Source: Mogibacterium sp.
Lineage (GTDB): Bacteria > Bacillota > Clostridia > Peptostreptococcales > Anaerovoracaceae
NCBI GenBank assembly: GCA_017405845.1
Contig: JAFQZQ010000007.1
Location: 1 to 54,837 of the forward strand
Reading direction: 5' to 3'
DNA length: 54,837 nucleotides
Shown here: in pieces, positions 33,771 through 42,657 of the stretch
How the letters are laid out: each line of letters begins with the position of its first letter
Position numbering within the stretch: position 1 is the stretch's first letter
The notes under the pieces: generated by a model
The model's input: the letters and a program-made list of their open reading frames with translations, nothing else
What the model was told of the DNA's origin: nothing
Database searches by the model: none
Program-made: the position numbers and the translations under genes

Positions 33771-35150
33771 ATGGATAAGGATTTAATAACAGGTTCCCTG
33801 ATAGACATTGTGTCATGGGTCGTTGAAATAGCGATACTGCTGTGGTTTTTCAGCGATTTTCATAATAAAGCGAAAAAACAAGACAGCGCTCCTTCGCGAT
33901 TAGCGGGGATGTTCCCTCTTGCTTTTCTTTTGCTGATTTATATGACTCCTCTCAATGCTGCGGTGAGCGTGTTTTCGTTTGAGAATCTGATAATACAGAT
34001 ATTGAGGATGCTCCTTCACCTCTTTCCGGTGATGTGCTGGCTGGTCATTAATAAAGAGTGTGCTCCGAAGGTCGCAGCTTATCTTTCCGCCATTTTCACT
34101 GCTATATATCTGACTGCTCAGAACCTCCGCATGATTATGATGACATACGGAACTGTAACGCCACCTAATGAAACAACAGGAATGGGTTATATTGTCGGAT
34201 TGTTATTGGTTGCTGCTTCAGAACTCATACTTGCAGCTGTAACCAAAAGTATGCTGAAACCGGAAAGAATAGATACTATCGACCGTCAGCGGAGTGTCAT
34301 GATGGTGCTGGTACTGTTTTTAATGGTCTATTTCAAATGGATCCTTACAGCTGTAAGGGAACTGAATCTCGGAGGGAACCGCACCGCGATGATCTCCTTT
34401 TCGCTGGTCACATCGATAGGAATATATCTGGTCGTCCTTCTCTATGACTATAGCCGTCTCCTGCTCAAAGAAAAAGAAGAAGCTGAGCACGACATGACAG
34501 TGCTGCAGTATGAAATAAGAAGCGCTAAGCGTGAAATGCAGGCGGCCGGAGATATAAGGCGTCTTTATCATGATGTCAAGAACCATCTTCTTGCAATACA
34601 GAGCATGGCTGGCAGTGAGGGAGAAATAAATGATTATCTGAACGAACTGCTGCCAAAGTTCGAGGGGTATGAAACGCAGGTAAAGACCGGAAACCAGACT
34701 GTGGATGCGATACTCTCTGAAAAGATCCAGATTTCGTATTCTGACAGGATAAGATTCAACATATGCCTTGATCTGACAGGCCTGAAGAATATCAGACCGG
34801 TAGACTTTGTAACGATCTTCGGCAATGCTGCAGATAATGCCATCGAAGCACTGAAAAATACTAAAGTAGTTGATGAGGATCGGTATGTCTTTATTAAGAG
34901 CAGTGCTTTCGCGAATAATGTTGTGATCAGATTCCAGAACCGTTTTGCCGGAAAAATCGAAATGCGTGGAGGTGCGCCTGTAACTACTAAGAAGGATGCC
35001 GAAATGCATGGTCTGGGTATCAGCAGCATACGGAATGCAGTGAGCAGGTATGGGGGAACGGTAAGCGTAAAGGCGGATAACGACAGCAAGCTGTTCACAT
35101 TGACAGTGATGCTTCCGACAGGGGAGCAGATAACAAGGGAAGAAGAATAA
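33771..35150 (+). CDS. GHKL sensor histidine kinase (AgrC-like)
   Basis: 459 residues from ATG 33771, two bases after the regulator stop. Six or seven hydrophobic spans (about 10-235) form the sensor; a coiled-coil (LLLKEKEEAEHDMTVLQYEI) leads to the phospho-His box RRLYHDVKNHLLAIQSMAG. The GHKL ATPase has IFGNAADNAIEALKN and HGLGISSIRNAVSRYGG. Polytopic kinases of this type detect peptides or lipids. Weak ribosome site suggests translational coupling. Confidence 0.9.
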   Translation: MDKDLITGSLIDIVSWVVEIAILLWFFSDFHNKAKKQDSAPSRLAGMFPLAFLLLIYMTPLNAAVSVFSFENLIIQILRMLLHLFPVMCWLVINKECAPKVAAYLSAIFTAIYLTAQNLRMIMMTYGTVTPPNETTGMGYIVGLLLVAASELILAAVTKSMLKPERIDTIDRQRSVMMVLVLFLMVYFKWILTAVRELNLGGNRTAMISFSLVTSIGIYLVVLLYDYSRLLLKEKEEAEHDMTVLQYEIRSAKREMQAAGDIRRLYHDVKNHLLAIQSMAGSEGEINDYLNELLPKFEGYETQVKTGNQTVDAILSEKIQISYSDRIRFNICLDLTGLKNIRPVDFVTIFGNAADNAIEALKNTKVVDEDRYVFIKSSAFANNVVIRFQNRFAGKIEMRGGAPVTTKKDAEMHGLGISSIRNAVSRYGGTVSVKADNDSKLFTLTVMLPTGEQITREEE

Positions 35151-35165
35151 ATAGTTATCTACTAA

Positions 35166-35196
35166 GAAGGGGCTCCCTAAAGGGCCTCTGTTTTTG
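35166..35196 (+). terminator. Probable terminator
   Basis: Imperfect GC-rich stem (AGGGGCTCCCT / AGGGCCTCT) followed by GTTTTTG, placed right after the kinase gene. Confidence 0.55.
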
Positions 35197-35349
35197 TGCG
35201 TTCAGGACAGAAAAAACATCACTTGTGACAACCCGGCATGCATCTGTGACGGCATATCTGCAGTTGTGCCACCACTATTGAGAGCGTATGCCGTGCCTTT
35301 TATCATACAGATAATCAACCAGAACCCATTCACAGAAAAGGTGGCAGAA

Positions 35350-37164
35350 ATGGATAAAAAAACTGTAGAAAAGAAAAAAGCGATAAGATTCTTTTCGGTA
35401 ACGATGATGGTCCTGCTGGTATGCTCGATCTTAATCTGGGGCTTCCAGACATCATGGGGCAAAGTGCATATCGAAAGGATATATATCAACTCACAGGATG
35501 GCACATCAGTAAGTTCGCTGATCTACATTCCGGAAAACGCAACTGACGAGACACCTGCTCCTGCAGCAGTCATCTATCACGGACGTTCCAACCATGCTCA
35601 CTCCAACGATACCTGGAGCATGGAACTTGCACGAAGAGGTTTCGTAGTACTCTCGCCGGACCTTCAGGGTGGCGGCGAGTCCGACCCGGATATCGACAGA
35701 GGCGTACAGGCTATCACAACAGCGCAGTATGCAAACAATCTCTCGTTCGTCCAGAAGGACAGCCTCAATCTGGTAGGATACTCTGCTGGTACAGCAACTG
35801 TACTTCAGACATACGGAGCAATGCCTGAAAAGGTAAACAGCGTATGCATGGTATTCGGACCATTCATGATGCAGATGGCAGGCGGATTCGACTTTGTGGA
35901 TGCTCACTTCGGTCTGATCAAGTCGACTGCAGACCAGTACGATTATCATTTCATAGGCGATCCGGATGCATGCCTCGCAGCAACAGCAGACATGGCCGGC
36001 ATCGACGGACTTGAGCCAAACAAGGACTATGACAGAAACGGAAAGCTGTTCAGATATGCAGTTATCGACGGCACACTCCATCAGACCGGTAATATATCCG
36101 GAGCAACCATCTCTGAGATCGTAAAGTTTGAAAACGACGTAGTAGACACTCCGGTCAAGCTCGAAAACACAGACCTCGCATGGAAGCCGCAGCAGCTGAT
36201 TTCGGGTATCGCATGCATCGCCATGATGTTCCTGCTCGCTGCACTCGTCAACCTGCTGATGCAGAACGAGTTCTTCGCAAGCGCAGCTAACGCTGTTCCT
36301 AAGGGCGGTACACCTAGAAAGGGATTTAAGGCATGGGCTATTGACCTGCTGTTCTCTCTGGTCATCCCGGCACTCATCTTTGTACACGTATCGGCATATA
36401 CCATAAAGTGGACCGGACTCGGTACAAAGTGGGTCAAGATACTTCCATCTGCTAACCTTAACGGAATCATGGCATGGCTCGTTGTACTCGCACTGATCGG
36501 AATCGTAAGAATGATCATTAAGTCCGCCAAGGCAAAGAAGGCCGGCACGCCGCTTACACTCGGCGATTATGCTCTCGGAGCAGACGGTGATACAAAGATC
36601 GACTGGAGCAAGCCTGCAAAGGGTTTCCTGATGGCACTCATCGTTGCTGTATTCGTCTTCACATGGCTTTGGCTTATTGAAGGTTTCATGGGGATCAACT
36701 ATCAGGTCTGGAACCTCTCGACTTATCTCAAGATGAGCCCGATGAGGATCGTAAGAGCCATCCCATACTGCCTGATCATCTTCTTCGTAATGTTCGTTGG
36801 CAACATGTCACAGCGCATCCTGCCTTCAACAGGCAATGAGAAGAAAGACATGTGGCGGGCAGTAATCATTAATACCGTCCTTACAGCAAGTGCACTCTTC
36901 GTTCTGCTGCTCGCTCAGTACGGCGGATCGATGCTGATTGGAACAGGTCAGACCATCATCCCGCAGATCGACATATACGGGACAGGTCAGAATACAAGCT
37001 CGGGATCACTTGACTTCGCATTCGGATACTGCTACATGATGGGCGGCACCACCGGCGTGGTGACATACCTCTACAGAAAGTACGGAAACATCTGGGTAGG
37101 AGTTATACCGGCAGCTATCTTTGCAGGTCTCGTAACACTCTCAGGATTCACGGTACTTGGATAG
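35350..37164 (+). CDS. Membrane-anchored alpha/beta hydrolase with polytopic C-terminus
   Basis: 604 residues from ATG 35350 (AAGGTGG upstream; the frame from 35194 adds an unlikely Cys-rich start). One N-terminal span (15-35), then an external hydrolase domain: IYHGRSNHAHSND (oxyanion region), SPDLQGGGESD and the nucleophile elbow LVGYSAGTA (Ser about 150). From about 270 on, several membrane spans resemble DUF or ABC-like helices. Uses many ggc/gga and cct codons like its neighbours. It would cleave an ester or peptide-like substrate at the cell surface; substrate unknown. Confidence 0.8.
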   Translation: MDKKTVEKKKAIRFFSVTMMVLLVCSILIWGFQTSWGKVHIERIYINSQDGTSVSSLIYIPENATDETPAPAAVIYHGRSNHAHSNDTWSMELARRGFVVLSPDLQGGGESDPDIDRGVQAITTAQYANNLSFVQKDSLNLVGYSAGTATVLQTYGAMPEKVNSVCMVFGPFMMQMAGGFDFVDAHFGLIKSTADQYDYHFIGDPDACLAATADMAGIDGLEPNKDYDRNGKLFRYAVIDGTLHQTGNISGATISEIVKFENDVVDTPVKLENTDLAWKPQQLISGIACIAMMFLLAALVNLLMQNEFFASAANAVPKGGTPRKGFKAWAIDLLFSLVIPALIFVHVSAYTIKWTGLGTKWVKILPSANLNGIMAWLVVLALIGIVRMIIKSAKAKKAGTPLTLGDYALGADGDTKIDWSKPAKGFLMALIVAVFVFTWLWLIEGFMGINYQVWNLSTYLKMSPMRIVRAIPYCLIIFFVMFVGNMSQRILPSTGNEKKDMWRAVIINTVLTASALFVLLLAQYGGSMLIGTGQTIIPQIDIYGTGQNTSSGSLDFAFGYCYMMGGTTGVVTYLYRKYGNIWVGVIPAAIFAGLVTLSGFTVLG

Positions 37165-37189
37165 TAAACGATAATCAAACATTGAATAG

Positions 37190-37224
37190 GAGCGCTGCAG
37201 AAAGGATGCGGCGCTCTTGTTTTT
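37190..37224 (+). terminator. Rho-independent terminator
   Basis: Stem 37190-37199 with 37207-37216 (GAGCGCTGCA/TGCGGCGCTC, one T-G pair) then TTGTTTTT. Confidence 0.8.
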
Positions 37225-37270
37225 CAGAAACAATGCGCAACGGATGGGCTTGTGCCCGGAAAGGAGATAA

Positions 37271-38257
37271 ATGATGCCTACTGTAGTATGCAGCTTGCCT
37301 GAAAGCAGATTTGAAAGGTACGGAGTAGCCTGGCCTGAGGACTGGGATATAAGATACATTGAGAGACCTATCAATGAAGATGGTCTCAGGGAGATGCAGA
37401 ATGCAGACTATCTCCTGGTCGACTGTATGGACACGATAACTAAAGAGATGCTCAAACCTTGCAAAAAACTAAAGATGCTCCATGTAGAAGGAGTTTCATT
37501 CAACATGGTAGACATAGAGGGGGCCAGGGAACTTGGCGTTATGGTCTGCAACAATAAAGCGGTAAATGCCGCAGCTGTCGCAGAACACTGTGCTGCGCTG
37601 ATGCTGTCGGGCTTCAGGAAAGTCGGCTGGATGGATCACAATGTGAGACGCTTCGGGTATGCCAAGGCCAACGAGCTCTTTGTAAGCAAGGGTGTGCGTG
37701 AGGTAGAAGGCTCCACGATCGGAATGATTGGGATGGGGGTTATCGGAAGAGAAGTAGCCAAGAGGCTGGCTCCTTGGGGCTGCAGGCTCGTATACTCCGA
37801 CCCGGTAAGGATTGACGAAGAGCTTGAGAAGAAATACGGTCTCGAGTTTGTTACACAGGACGAGCTCATGAAGGTATCTGATATCATCAGCATTCATGTA
37901 CCTGTTCTTCCTTCCACGATCAACATGATCAACAGAGAGACACTCAGCATGATGAAAAATGATGTTCTGCTTGTAAATGTCGCAAGAGGCGAGATAGTAA
38001 ACAATGAGGACCTTGCGTGGGCACTCGAAACTCACGAGATAGGCTTCGCAGCACTCGACACGGTTTCGCCTGAGCCTATGCCGGATGATCACCCTCTGAG
38101 GAATCTGAGACCTGATGCAGACGCAAGAGTACTGTTCACCACACATGCGGCAGGACGTACCGACCAGGCGTTCAGGAGGATGCTCGAATGGGCCATTGCA
38201 AGCATGAAGAAAATGGAAAACGGTGATAGGCCAAACAACATAGTAAACGGGTTATAG
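37271..38257 (+). CDS. D-isomer-specific 2-hydroxyacid dehydrogenase
   Basis: 328 residues. NAD-binding motif GMIGMGVIGREVAKRL (about 148-163), catalytic Arg in VNVARGEIVN, Glu in SPEPMPDDHP and His in TTHAAGRT. It reduces a 2-keto acid or oxidises a D-2-hydroxyacid with NAD(P); phosphoglycerate, glyoxylate or hydroxyisocaproate-type substrates are possible. RBS AAAGGAG. A second ATG at 37274 is equally usable. Confidence 0.93.
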   Translation: MMPTVVCSLPESRFERYGVAWPEDWDIRYIERPINEDGLREMQNADYLLVDCMDTITKEMLKPCKKLKMLHVEGVSFNMVDIEGARELGVMVCNNKAVNAAAVAEHCAALMLSGFRKVGWMDHNVRRFGYAKANELFVSKGVREVEGSTIGMIGMGVIGREVAKRLAPWGCRLVYSDPVRIDEELEKKYGLEFVTQDELMKVSDIISIHVPVLPSTINMINRETLSMMKNDVLLVNVARGEIVNNEDLAWALETHEIGFAALDTVSPEPMPDDHPLRNLRPDADARVLFTTHAAGRTDQAFRRMLEWAIASMKKMENGDRPNNIVNGL

Positions 38258-38296
38258 TATAAGAGAACTATAACTGCAAAAGGCACATGCCTTTTG
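38251..38296 (+). terminator. Two consecutive hairpins (termination region)
   Basis: GTTATAGT/ACTATAAC (38251-38258 with 38267-38274) overlaps the dehydrogenase stop, and CAAAAGGC/GCCTTTTG (38277-38284 with 38289-38296) follows. The second ends in TTTTG and abuts the next promoter. Confidence 0.6.
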
Positions 38297-38297
38297 T

Positions 38298-38305
38298 GGT
38301 ATACT
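38298..38305 (+). promoter_or_regulatory. Extended -10 promoter of PAP2/CDP-OH fusion gene
   Basis: TG-G-TATACT places the transcription start at about 38311-38313, coinciding with the GTG start codon, so the mRNA may be leaderless. No ribosome site precedes the GTG. Confidence 0.5.
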
Positions 38306-38312
38306 ATCCGTT

Positions 38313-40163
38313 GTGAATAGCGGAAAAAGAGACAATGATTATCAATACCTGTGGTTTCTGCCACTGTACCTTATCGCTTTCGTGATCGTGGAGAGGGTCA
38401 ACATTGGCGCTGAGTATCATACCATCCACATGTTCATGGACGACCTGATACCATTCAGCGAAATTTTTGTGATCCCGTATCTTTCATGGCACGTTGTCAC
38501 GGTGGCAATGATAATCTACCTTTTCAGAAATGACAGGGAAGTATTCCGGAAGATGATGCAGTTCTTCATCGTCGGAGCCATCATGTCCTTCGCGGCGTTT
38601 CTTATATATCCGAGCTGCCACTCACTGAGACCGGACAGCTTTGAGCGTGATAACATGCTCACCTGGATAGTGTCGATGATATATCTTGTCGATACACCCA
38701 CCAACGTATGCCCGTCCATGCACGTTATCGGCTCGATGGGCCTTATGTTCGCCGCGATGTACGCAAATGAGAAACTCTCTATCGGGGCTAAGACCGCAAT
38801 GGCCGTGACCGTGTTCTTCATATGTGTATCAACACTCTTCGTCAAGCAGCATTCGATAGTGGACGCTGTAGTCGCTCTTCCTGTCAGCTTTGCCGCATGG
38901 GGGCTGTCCTTTAATGACGCAAGCCCGGAGGTCGGTGATAAGCTCAGAGAGGTGATGAGCAGAAAGAATATAGTAAATCTCCCTAATGCCATAACTCTGT
39001 TCAGGCTGCTTCTGATCCCGGTGATCGTACGCCTGTATCTTGGGGAACTGTATGCCGGCAGCTTTGCCGTGATTGCACTGGCGGTAATTACCGACCTGAT
39101 TGACGGCACGGTCGCGAGGCGGACAGGCTGCGTCACGGATTTCGGAAAGTTTTTCGACTCGGCGGTAAGCAAGGTGCTGATCGCCGTGCTCATAATATGT
39201 CTGGTGCCTGAGTACAGATGGATGTGGCTCCTTCTGATGGTAATGATGTTCAGGGAGCTGAGCCAGATTATTTACAGCTATATTCTGTTCTCAAGATATG
39301 ACAGTGTGTATAGCTCAAAGTGGTATGGAAAGATATGCAAGGCGTCCATGACTGCTGTCACCGCGGCGCTGATCCTGTGGCAGGGCATCCCGAGGCCGGC
39401 GGCCAATCTGATGATTATCACATGCTCTGTCATAGTACTTTTTACGCTGCTGATGTACACGCGCATGTACCTGAAAGTCGTCTGGGGTGATGATTACCCG
39501 GCCAATGTTTCCGCCGTGTCCAGGACACTCGTCATTTCCCTGTGGGTAATGGTCATGATAGTCGCGCTCTGTCTGCATGACAGGATATCACTAAGCGCAA
39601 TATTGTCATATACACCTTCAGATCCGTATCTGGCGGCCATAGTAATGCTTATGATGTTTGCGCTGAAGACACTGTCGGTGTTCTTTTACTCAGGAGTTCT
39701 CTTTCTGGCAAACGGAACACTGTTCAGCCTTCCTGCAGCCATCGCGATGAACATCGCGGGAGCTCTTGTCATGATGCTCGAAGGATATTTTATAGGTAAC
39801 AGGCTTGCCGGCGAGCAGCTTCAGGACATCGAAAAGAAGTATTCGAAACTTCGCGGACTTGTCAGACTGAAGAACAAGAAGCCGTTCATCTTTGTGCTGC
39901 TGCTCAGGCTCCTAAAGATGATGAACTACGACATAGGGAGCATGTATATGGGCGCAGCGAGAGTGAAGCTGCCGCAGTATATGGCAGGCAGCCTTCTGGG
40001 GCTATTGCCTGACATCATTCTCTATGCGATGATAGGGCGCGGCCTTGGAGACCTCAATATAAGCAGGACTGCCGCAGCGGGAATCGCTTACGTCGGACTG
40101 TCCGTCATATCGATGGTGGTGATCAAGCTGCTGGCCGACAAGTACGGCGAAGAAAAGCCCTGA
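38313..40163 (+). CDS. PAP2 phosphatase + CDP-alcohol phosphotransferase + VTT/DedA-like fusion
   Basis: 616 residues from GTG 38313. Residues 1-190: membrane PAP2-type phosphatase, with CHSLRPD, CPSMHVIGSMGL and FVKQHSIVDAV (the two conserved His and Ser). Residues about 205-375: CDP-alcohol phosphotransferase with NAITLFRLLLIP, DLIDGTVARR and GKFFDSAVSK; the motif D(x2)DG(x2)AR(x8)G(x3)D(x3)D ends in Ser instead of the last Asp. Residues about 425-610: SNARE-associated/VTT-like, with MNIAGALVMMLEGYFIGNRLAG and FVLLLRLLKMMNYDIGSMYMGA. It probably acts on phospholipid head groups. Catalysis by the middle domain is doubtful. Confidence 0.85.
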   Translation: MNSGKRDNDYQYLWFLPLYLIAFVIVERVNIGAEYHTIHMFMDDLIPFSEIFVIPYLSWHVVTVAMIIYLFRNDREVFRKMMQFFIVGAIMSFAAFLIYPSCHSLRPDSFERDNMLTWIVSMIYLVDTPTNVCPSMHVIGSMGLMFAAMYANEKLSIGAKTAMAVTVFFICVSTLFVKQHSIVDAVVALPVSFAAWGLSFNDASPEVGDKLREVMSRKNIVNLPNAITLFRLLLIPVIVRLYLGELYAGSFAVIALAVITDLIDGTVARRTGCVTDFGKFFDSAVSKVLIAVLIICLVPEYRWMWLLLMVMMFRELSQIIYSYILFSRYDSVYSSKWYGKICKASMTAVTAALILWQGIPRPAANLMIITCSVIVLFTLLMYTRMYLKVVWGDDYPANVSAVSRTLVISLWVMVMIVALCLHDRISLSAILSYTPSDPYLAAIVMLMMFALKTLSVFFYSGVLFLANGTLFSLPAAIAMNIAGALVMMLEGYFIGNRLAGEQLQDIEKKYSKLRGLVRLKNKKPFIFVLLLRLLKMMNYDIGSMYMGAARVKLPQYMAGSLLGLLPDIILYAMIGRGLGDLNISRTAAAGIAYVGLSVISMVVIKLLADKYGEEKP

Positions 40164-40246
40164 GAAAGACAGCTGTAAGGTCAAATAACGAATTTGGTAC
40201 CAGCTCTTGAAACAACTCTTTATGTGGAGTATTGTAATATAGAAAA

Positions 40247-40334
40247 AAGGGGAGCTTGCGCAGGCAGGCTGAGAACGGGAGGTATATGTCCCGGACCCAT
40301 AACCTGATTTGGATAATGCCAACGTAGGGAAATA
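40247..40334 (+). promoter_or_regulatory. TPP riboswitch (THI element)
   Basis: The aptamer has GGGGAGC (40249), GCTGAGA (40268), a variable P3-like region, ACCC-ATAACCTGATTTGGATAA and the closing CGTAGGGAA (40323). These match the conserved TPP aptamer helices. TPP binding should stabilise the downstream terminator at 40365 and shut off the thi operon. Confidence 0.95.
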
Positions 40335-40364
40335 CAGAGATGCTTTGTATGAGAAAGTTATCAG

Positions 40365-40403
40365 GCAGATATGACCTACAGGCATATCTGCTATTTCTTT
40401 TTT
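40365..40403 (+). terminator. Riboswitch expression-platform terminator
   Basis: Perfect 9-bp stem (40365-40373 with 40383-40391, GCAGATATG/CATATCTGC), 9-base loop and TATTTCTTTTTT, directly before the thiM ribosome site AGGAGG (40404). Confidence 0.88.
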
Positions 40404-40415
40404 AGGAGGCTGGAA

Positions 40416-41237
40416 ATGCTTGGAAAATACTTTGATAACGTAAGAAAAAACGTACCGCTGGTCCACAATATCACAAACTATGTGACCGTAAATGATGTTG
40501 CAAACGTGCTGCTTGCATGCGGTGGAAGTCCGATCATGTCAGATGAGCCGGAGGATGTGGAAGACATCACGACTATATGCGGAGGACTTAATATCAATAT
40601 CGGAACTCTTAACAAGAGCAGCATAGAGGGAATGTACCGTGCAGGAAGAAGAGCCAATGAACTCGGACATGTCGTCCTCCTCGACCCTGTAGGCGCAGGA
40701 GCATCAGCTCTCAGGACAAATACTGCTGTAGGACTTATGGATAAGATCAGATTCAATGTGATCCGCGGCAATATTTCCGAGATCAAGACGCTTGCGCTGG
40801 GAAGCGGCACTACAAAGGGTGTAGATGCTGACGTAGCTGACGCGGTAACAGAGGAGTCACTTGACAGCGCCGTGAAGTTCGCCAAAGATCTTGCGTCGAA
40901 AACAGGATCGGTCATTGCGATCACCGGAGCTATCGATCTTGTGGCTGATGCTGACAGATGCTATGTCATCAGAAACGGAAGACCAGAGATGGGCAGGATC
41001 ACCGGTACAGGCTGCCAGCTTTCAGGAATGATGACGGCTTTTCTCGTTGCTAATCCTGACAAACCTCTTGATGCAGCAGCTGCTGCTGTCTGCACTATGG
41101 GTCTTGCCGGAGAAATCGGCTGGAGCCGCATGCAGGAAGGCGACGGCAATTCTACATACAGAAACCGCATAATCGATGCCATCTTTAACATGGACGGCGA
41201 GACCCTTGATAAAGGCGCAAAGTACGAGGTCAGGTAA
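40416..41237 (+). CDS. thiM: Hydroxyethylthiazole kinase
   Basis: 273 residues from ATG 40416 (AGGAGG 6 bases upstream). Ribokinase-like fold with VPLVHNITNYVTVNDVANVLLACGGSPIM at the thiazole pocket, LLDPVGAGAS for the phosphate-binding loop, RGNISEI, and GTGCQLSGM with the catalytic Cys. It phosphorylates 5-(hydroxyethyl)-4-methylthiazole, supplying the thiazole half to ThiE. First gene after the riboswitch. Confidence 0.96.
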   Translation: MLGKYFDNVRKNVPLVHNITNYVTVNDVANVLLACGGSPIMSDEPEDVEDITTICGGLNINIGTLNKSSIEGMYRAGRRANELGHVVLLDPVGAGASALRTNTAVGLMDKIRFNVIRGNISEIKTLALGSGTTKGVDADVADAVTEESLDSAVKFAKDLASKTGSVIAITGAIDLVADADRCYVIRNGRPEMGRITGTGCQLSGMMTAFLVANPDKPLDAAAAAVCTMGLAGEIGWSRMQEGDGNSTYRNRIIDAIFNMDGETLDKGAKYEVR

Positions 41238-41253
41238 AGGAGTGACGTTGCAG

Positions 41254-41910
41254 ATGAAAGCTGAAATGAGAGATAAACTGGCACAGTCGTTGCTTCTGTA
41301 CGCAGTGACGGACCGTCACTGGCTGGGCGACAGGACTCTGTATGACGTAGTCCGCGAAAGCCTCGAAGGCGGTGTAACATTCCTGCAGCTGAGAGAAAAG
41401 GATCTCGATGATGAGAACTTTTACAAAGAGGCTGTAAGACTACAGGAAATGGCTCGTGAGTACGGAGTCCCGTTCGTGGTCAACGACAATGTGGATATCG
41501 CGGTCAGAATGGATGCCGATGGAGTGCATGTAGGGCAAAGCGATATGGAGGCCGGAGATGTGCGGGCTCTTATCGGACCTGACAAGATACTCGGAGTATC
41601 TGCCCAGACGGTTGAGCAGGCAGTCCTTGCTGAAAAGCGCGGCGCTGATTATCTCGGTGTCGGTGCAGTGTTTCCGACGGGATCCAAGGACGATGCCGTA
41701 GAAGTATCGCGCGAAACACTAAAAGCGATCTGTGACGCGGTGTCGATCCCTGTCGTTGCCATCGGAGGCATCACTGTAAACAACACCCCTGAACTCGCAG
41801 GCAGCGGCATATGCGGCATAGCCGTGATCAGCGCGATATACGGACAGAAGGATATATATCAGGCAACCGTATCCCTGAAGAAGGTCACTGAGGAGATGGT
41901 CAGGGTATGA
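41254..41910 (+). CDS. thiE: Thiamine-phosphate synthase
   Basis: 218 residues from ATG 41254; AAAGGAG ends 11 bases earlier, so the in-frame TTG at 41248 is an alternative. Pyrophosphate-binding and barrel motifs: LLYAVTDRHWLG, TFLQLREKDL, FVVNDNVDIAV, DGVHVGQSD, ADYLGVGAVFPTGSK and VAIGGIT. It joins HMP-pyrophosphate and thiazole phosphate to give thiamine phosphate. Ends in a 4-base overlap with the next start. Confidence 0.96.
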   Translation: MKAEMRDKLAQSLLLYAVTDRHWLGDRTLYDVVRESLEGGVTFLQLREKDLDDENFYKEAVRLQEMAREYGVPFVVNDNVDIAVRMDADGVHVGQSDMEAGDVRALIGPDKILGVSAQTVEQAVLAEKRGADYLGVGAVFPTGSKDDAVEVSRETLKAICDAVSIPVVAIGGITVNNTPELAGSGICGIAVISAIYGQKDIYQATVSLKKVTEEMVRV

Positions 41911-42581
41911 AGTGCTTCAGTAATGAGATCAAGGGCGTGATATTCGATGTTGACGGCGTGCTGCTTGATTCACTGGAGATATGGACTGATCTCGGAGCCA
42001 GATATCTTATCAGTATCGGGAAAAGCCCTGAAGATGACCTGGCGGATATCCTTTTTTCCATGAGCATGGAGCAGGGCGCGGAATACCTTAAGGAGAATTA
42101 CGATATTGACAGTTCTGCAAAGGAGATAGTCACCGGACTTCGAAACATGCTGCGCGACTTCTATTTCTATGAAGTTAAAGCAAAGCCGGGCGCGGATCAG
42201 CTGTTGCAAGCGATCAGCGACGCCGGCATAAGCATCACCGCGGCGACCTCGAGTCCGCGTGAACACATCGAAAGAGCCCTTGAAAGGAACGGACTGCTCG
42301 GATATATCGGCCGGATGTTTACCAATTCCGAAGTTGGAAAGAGCAAGCATTTTCCTGACATATATAACGCTGCAGCTGCGGAGATGCATACTGCGCCGGA
42401 GGAGACTGCAGTGTTTGAGGACTCGCTTTACGCACTCAAAACAGCTGCGGCCGCCGGATATCATACCGTCGGAGTCGCTGACTGCAAGGGCGAACCGGAT
42501 CAGGACGGCCTCAAAGAGGCGGCAGACATATATATAAGCGAGCTGTGCGAAGCAGCGGAGCTTTTCAGAAGAGATTGTTGA
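41907..42581 (+). CDS. HAD-family phosphatase in thiamine operon
   Basis: 224 residues with the four HAD motifs: DVDGVLLDS (nucleophile Asp), TAATSS, Lys in VGKSKHFP and FEDSLYAL. The cap domain lies between about 20 and 95. An ATGA overlap with thiE shows coupling. It may dephosphorylate thiamine phosphate or a pyrimidine intermediate, as HAD enzymes do in other thi operons; specificity is inferred. A weak hairpin (42587-42619) follows. Confidence 0.88.
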   Translation: MKCFSNEIKGVIFDVDGVLLDSLEIWTDLGARYLISIGKSPEDDLADILFSMSMEQGAEYLKENYDIDSSAKEIVTGLRNMLRDFYFYEVKAKPGADQLLQAISDAGISITAATSSPREHIERALERNGLLGYIGRMFTNSEVGKSKHFPDIYNAAAAEMHTAPEETAVFEDSLYALKTAAAAGYHTVGVADCKGEPDQDGLKEAADIYISELCEAAELFRRDC

Positions 42582-42657
42582 TTCAGAGCGGCATCCCGGG
42601 GGCACCACTCGATGTCGCTTTACAAAAGTGAATGCTTTTAGCGGAAAGGAGCACAAA

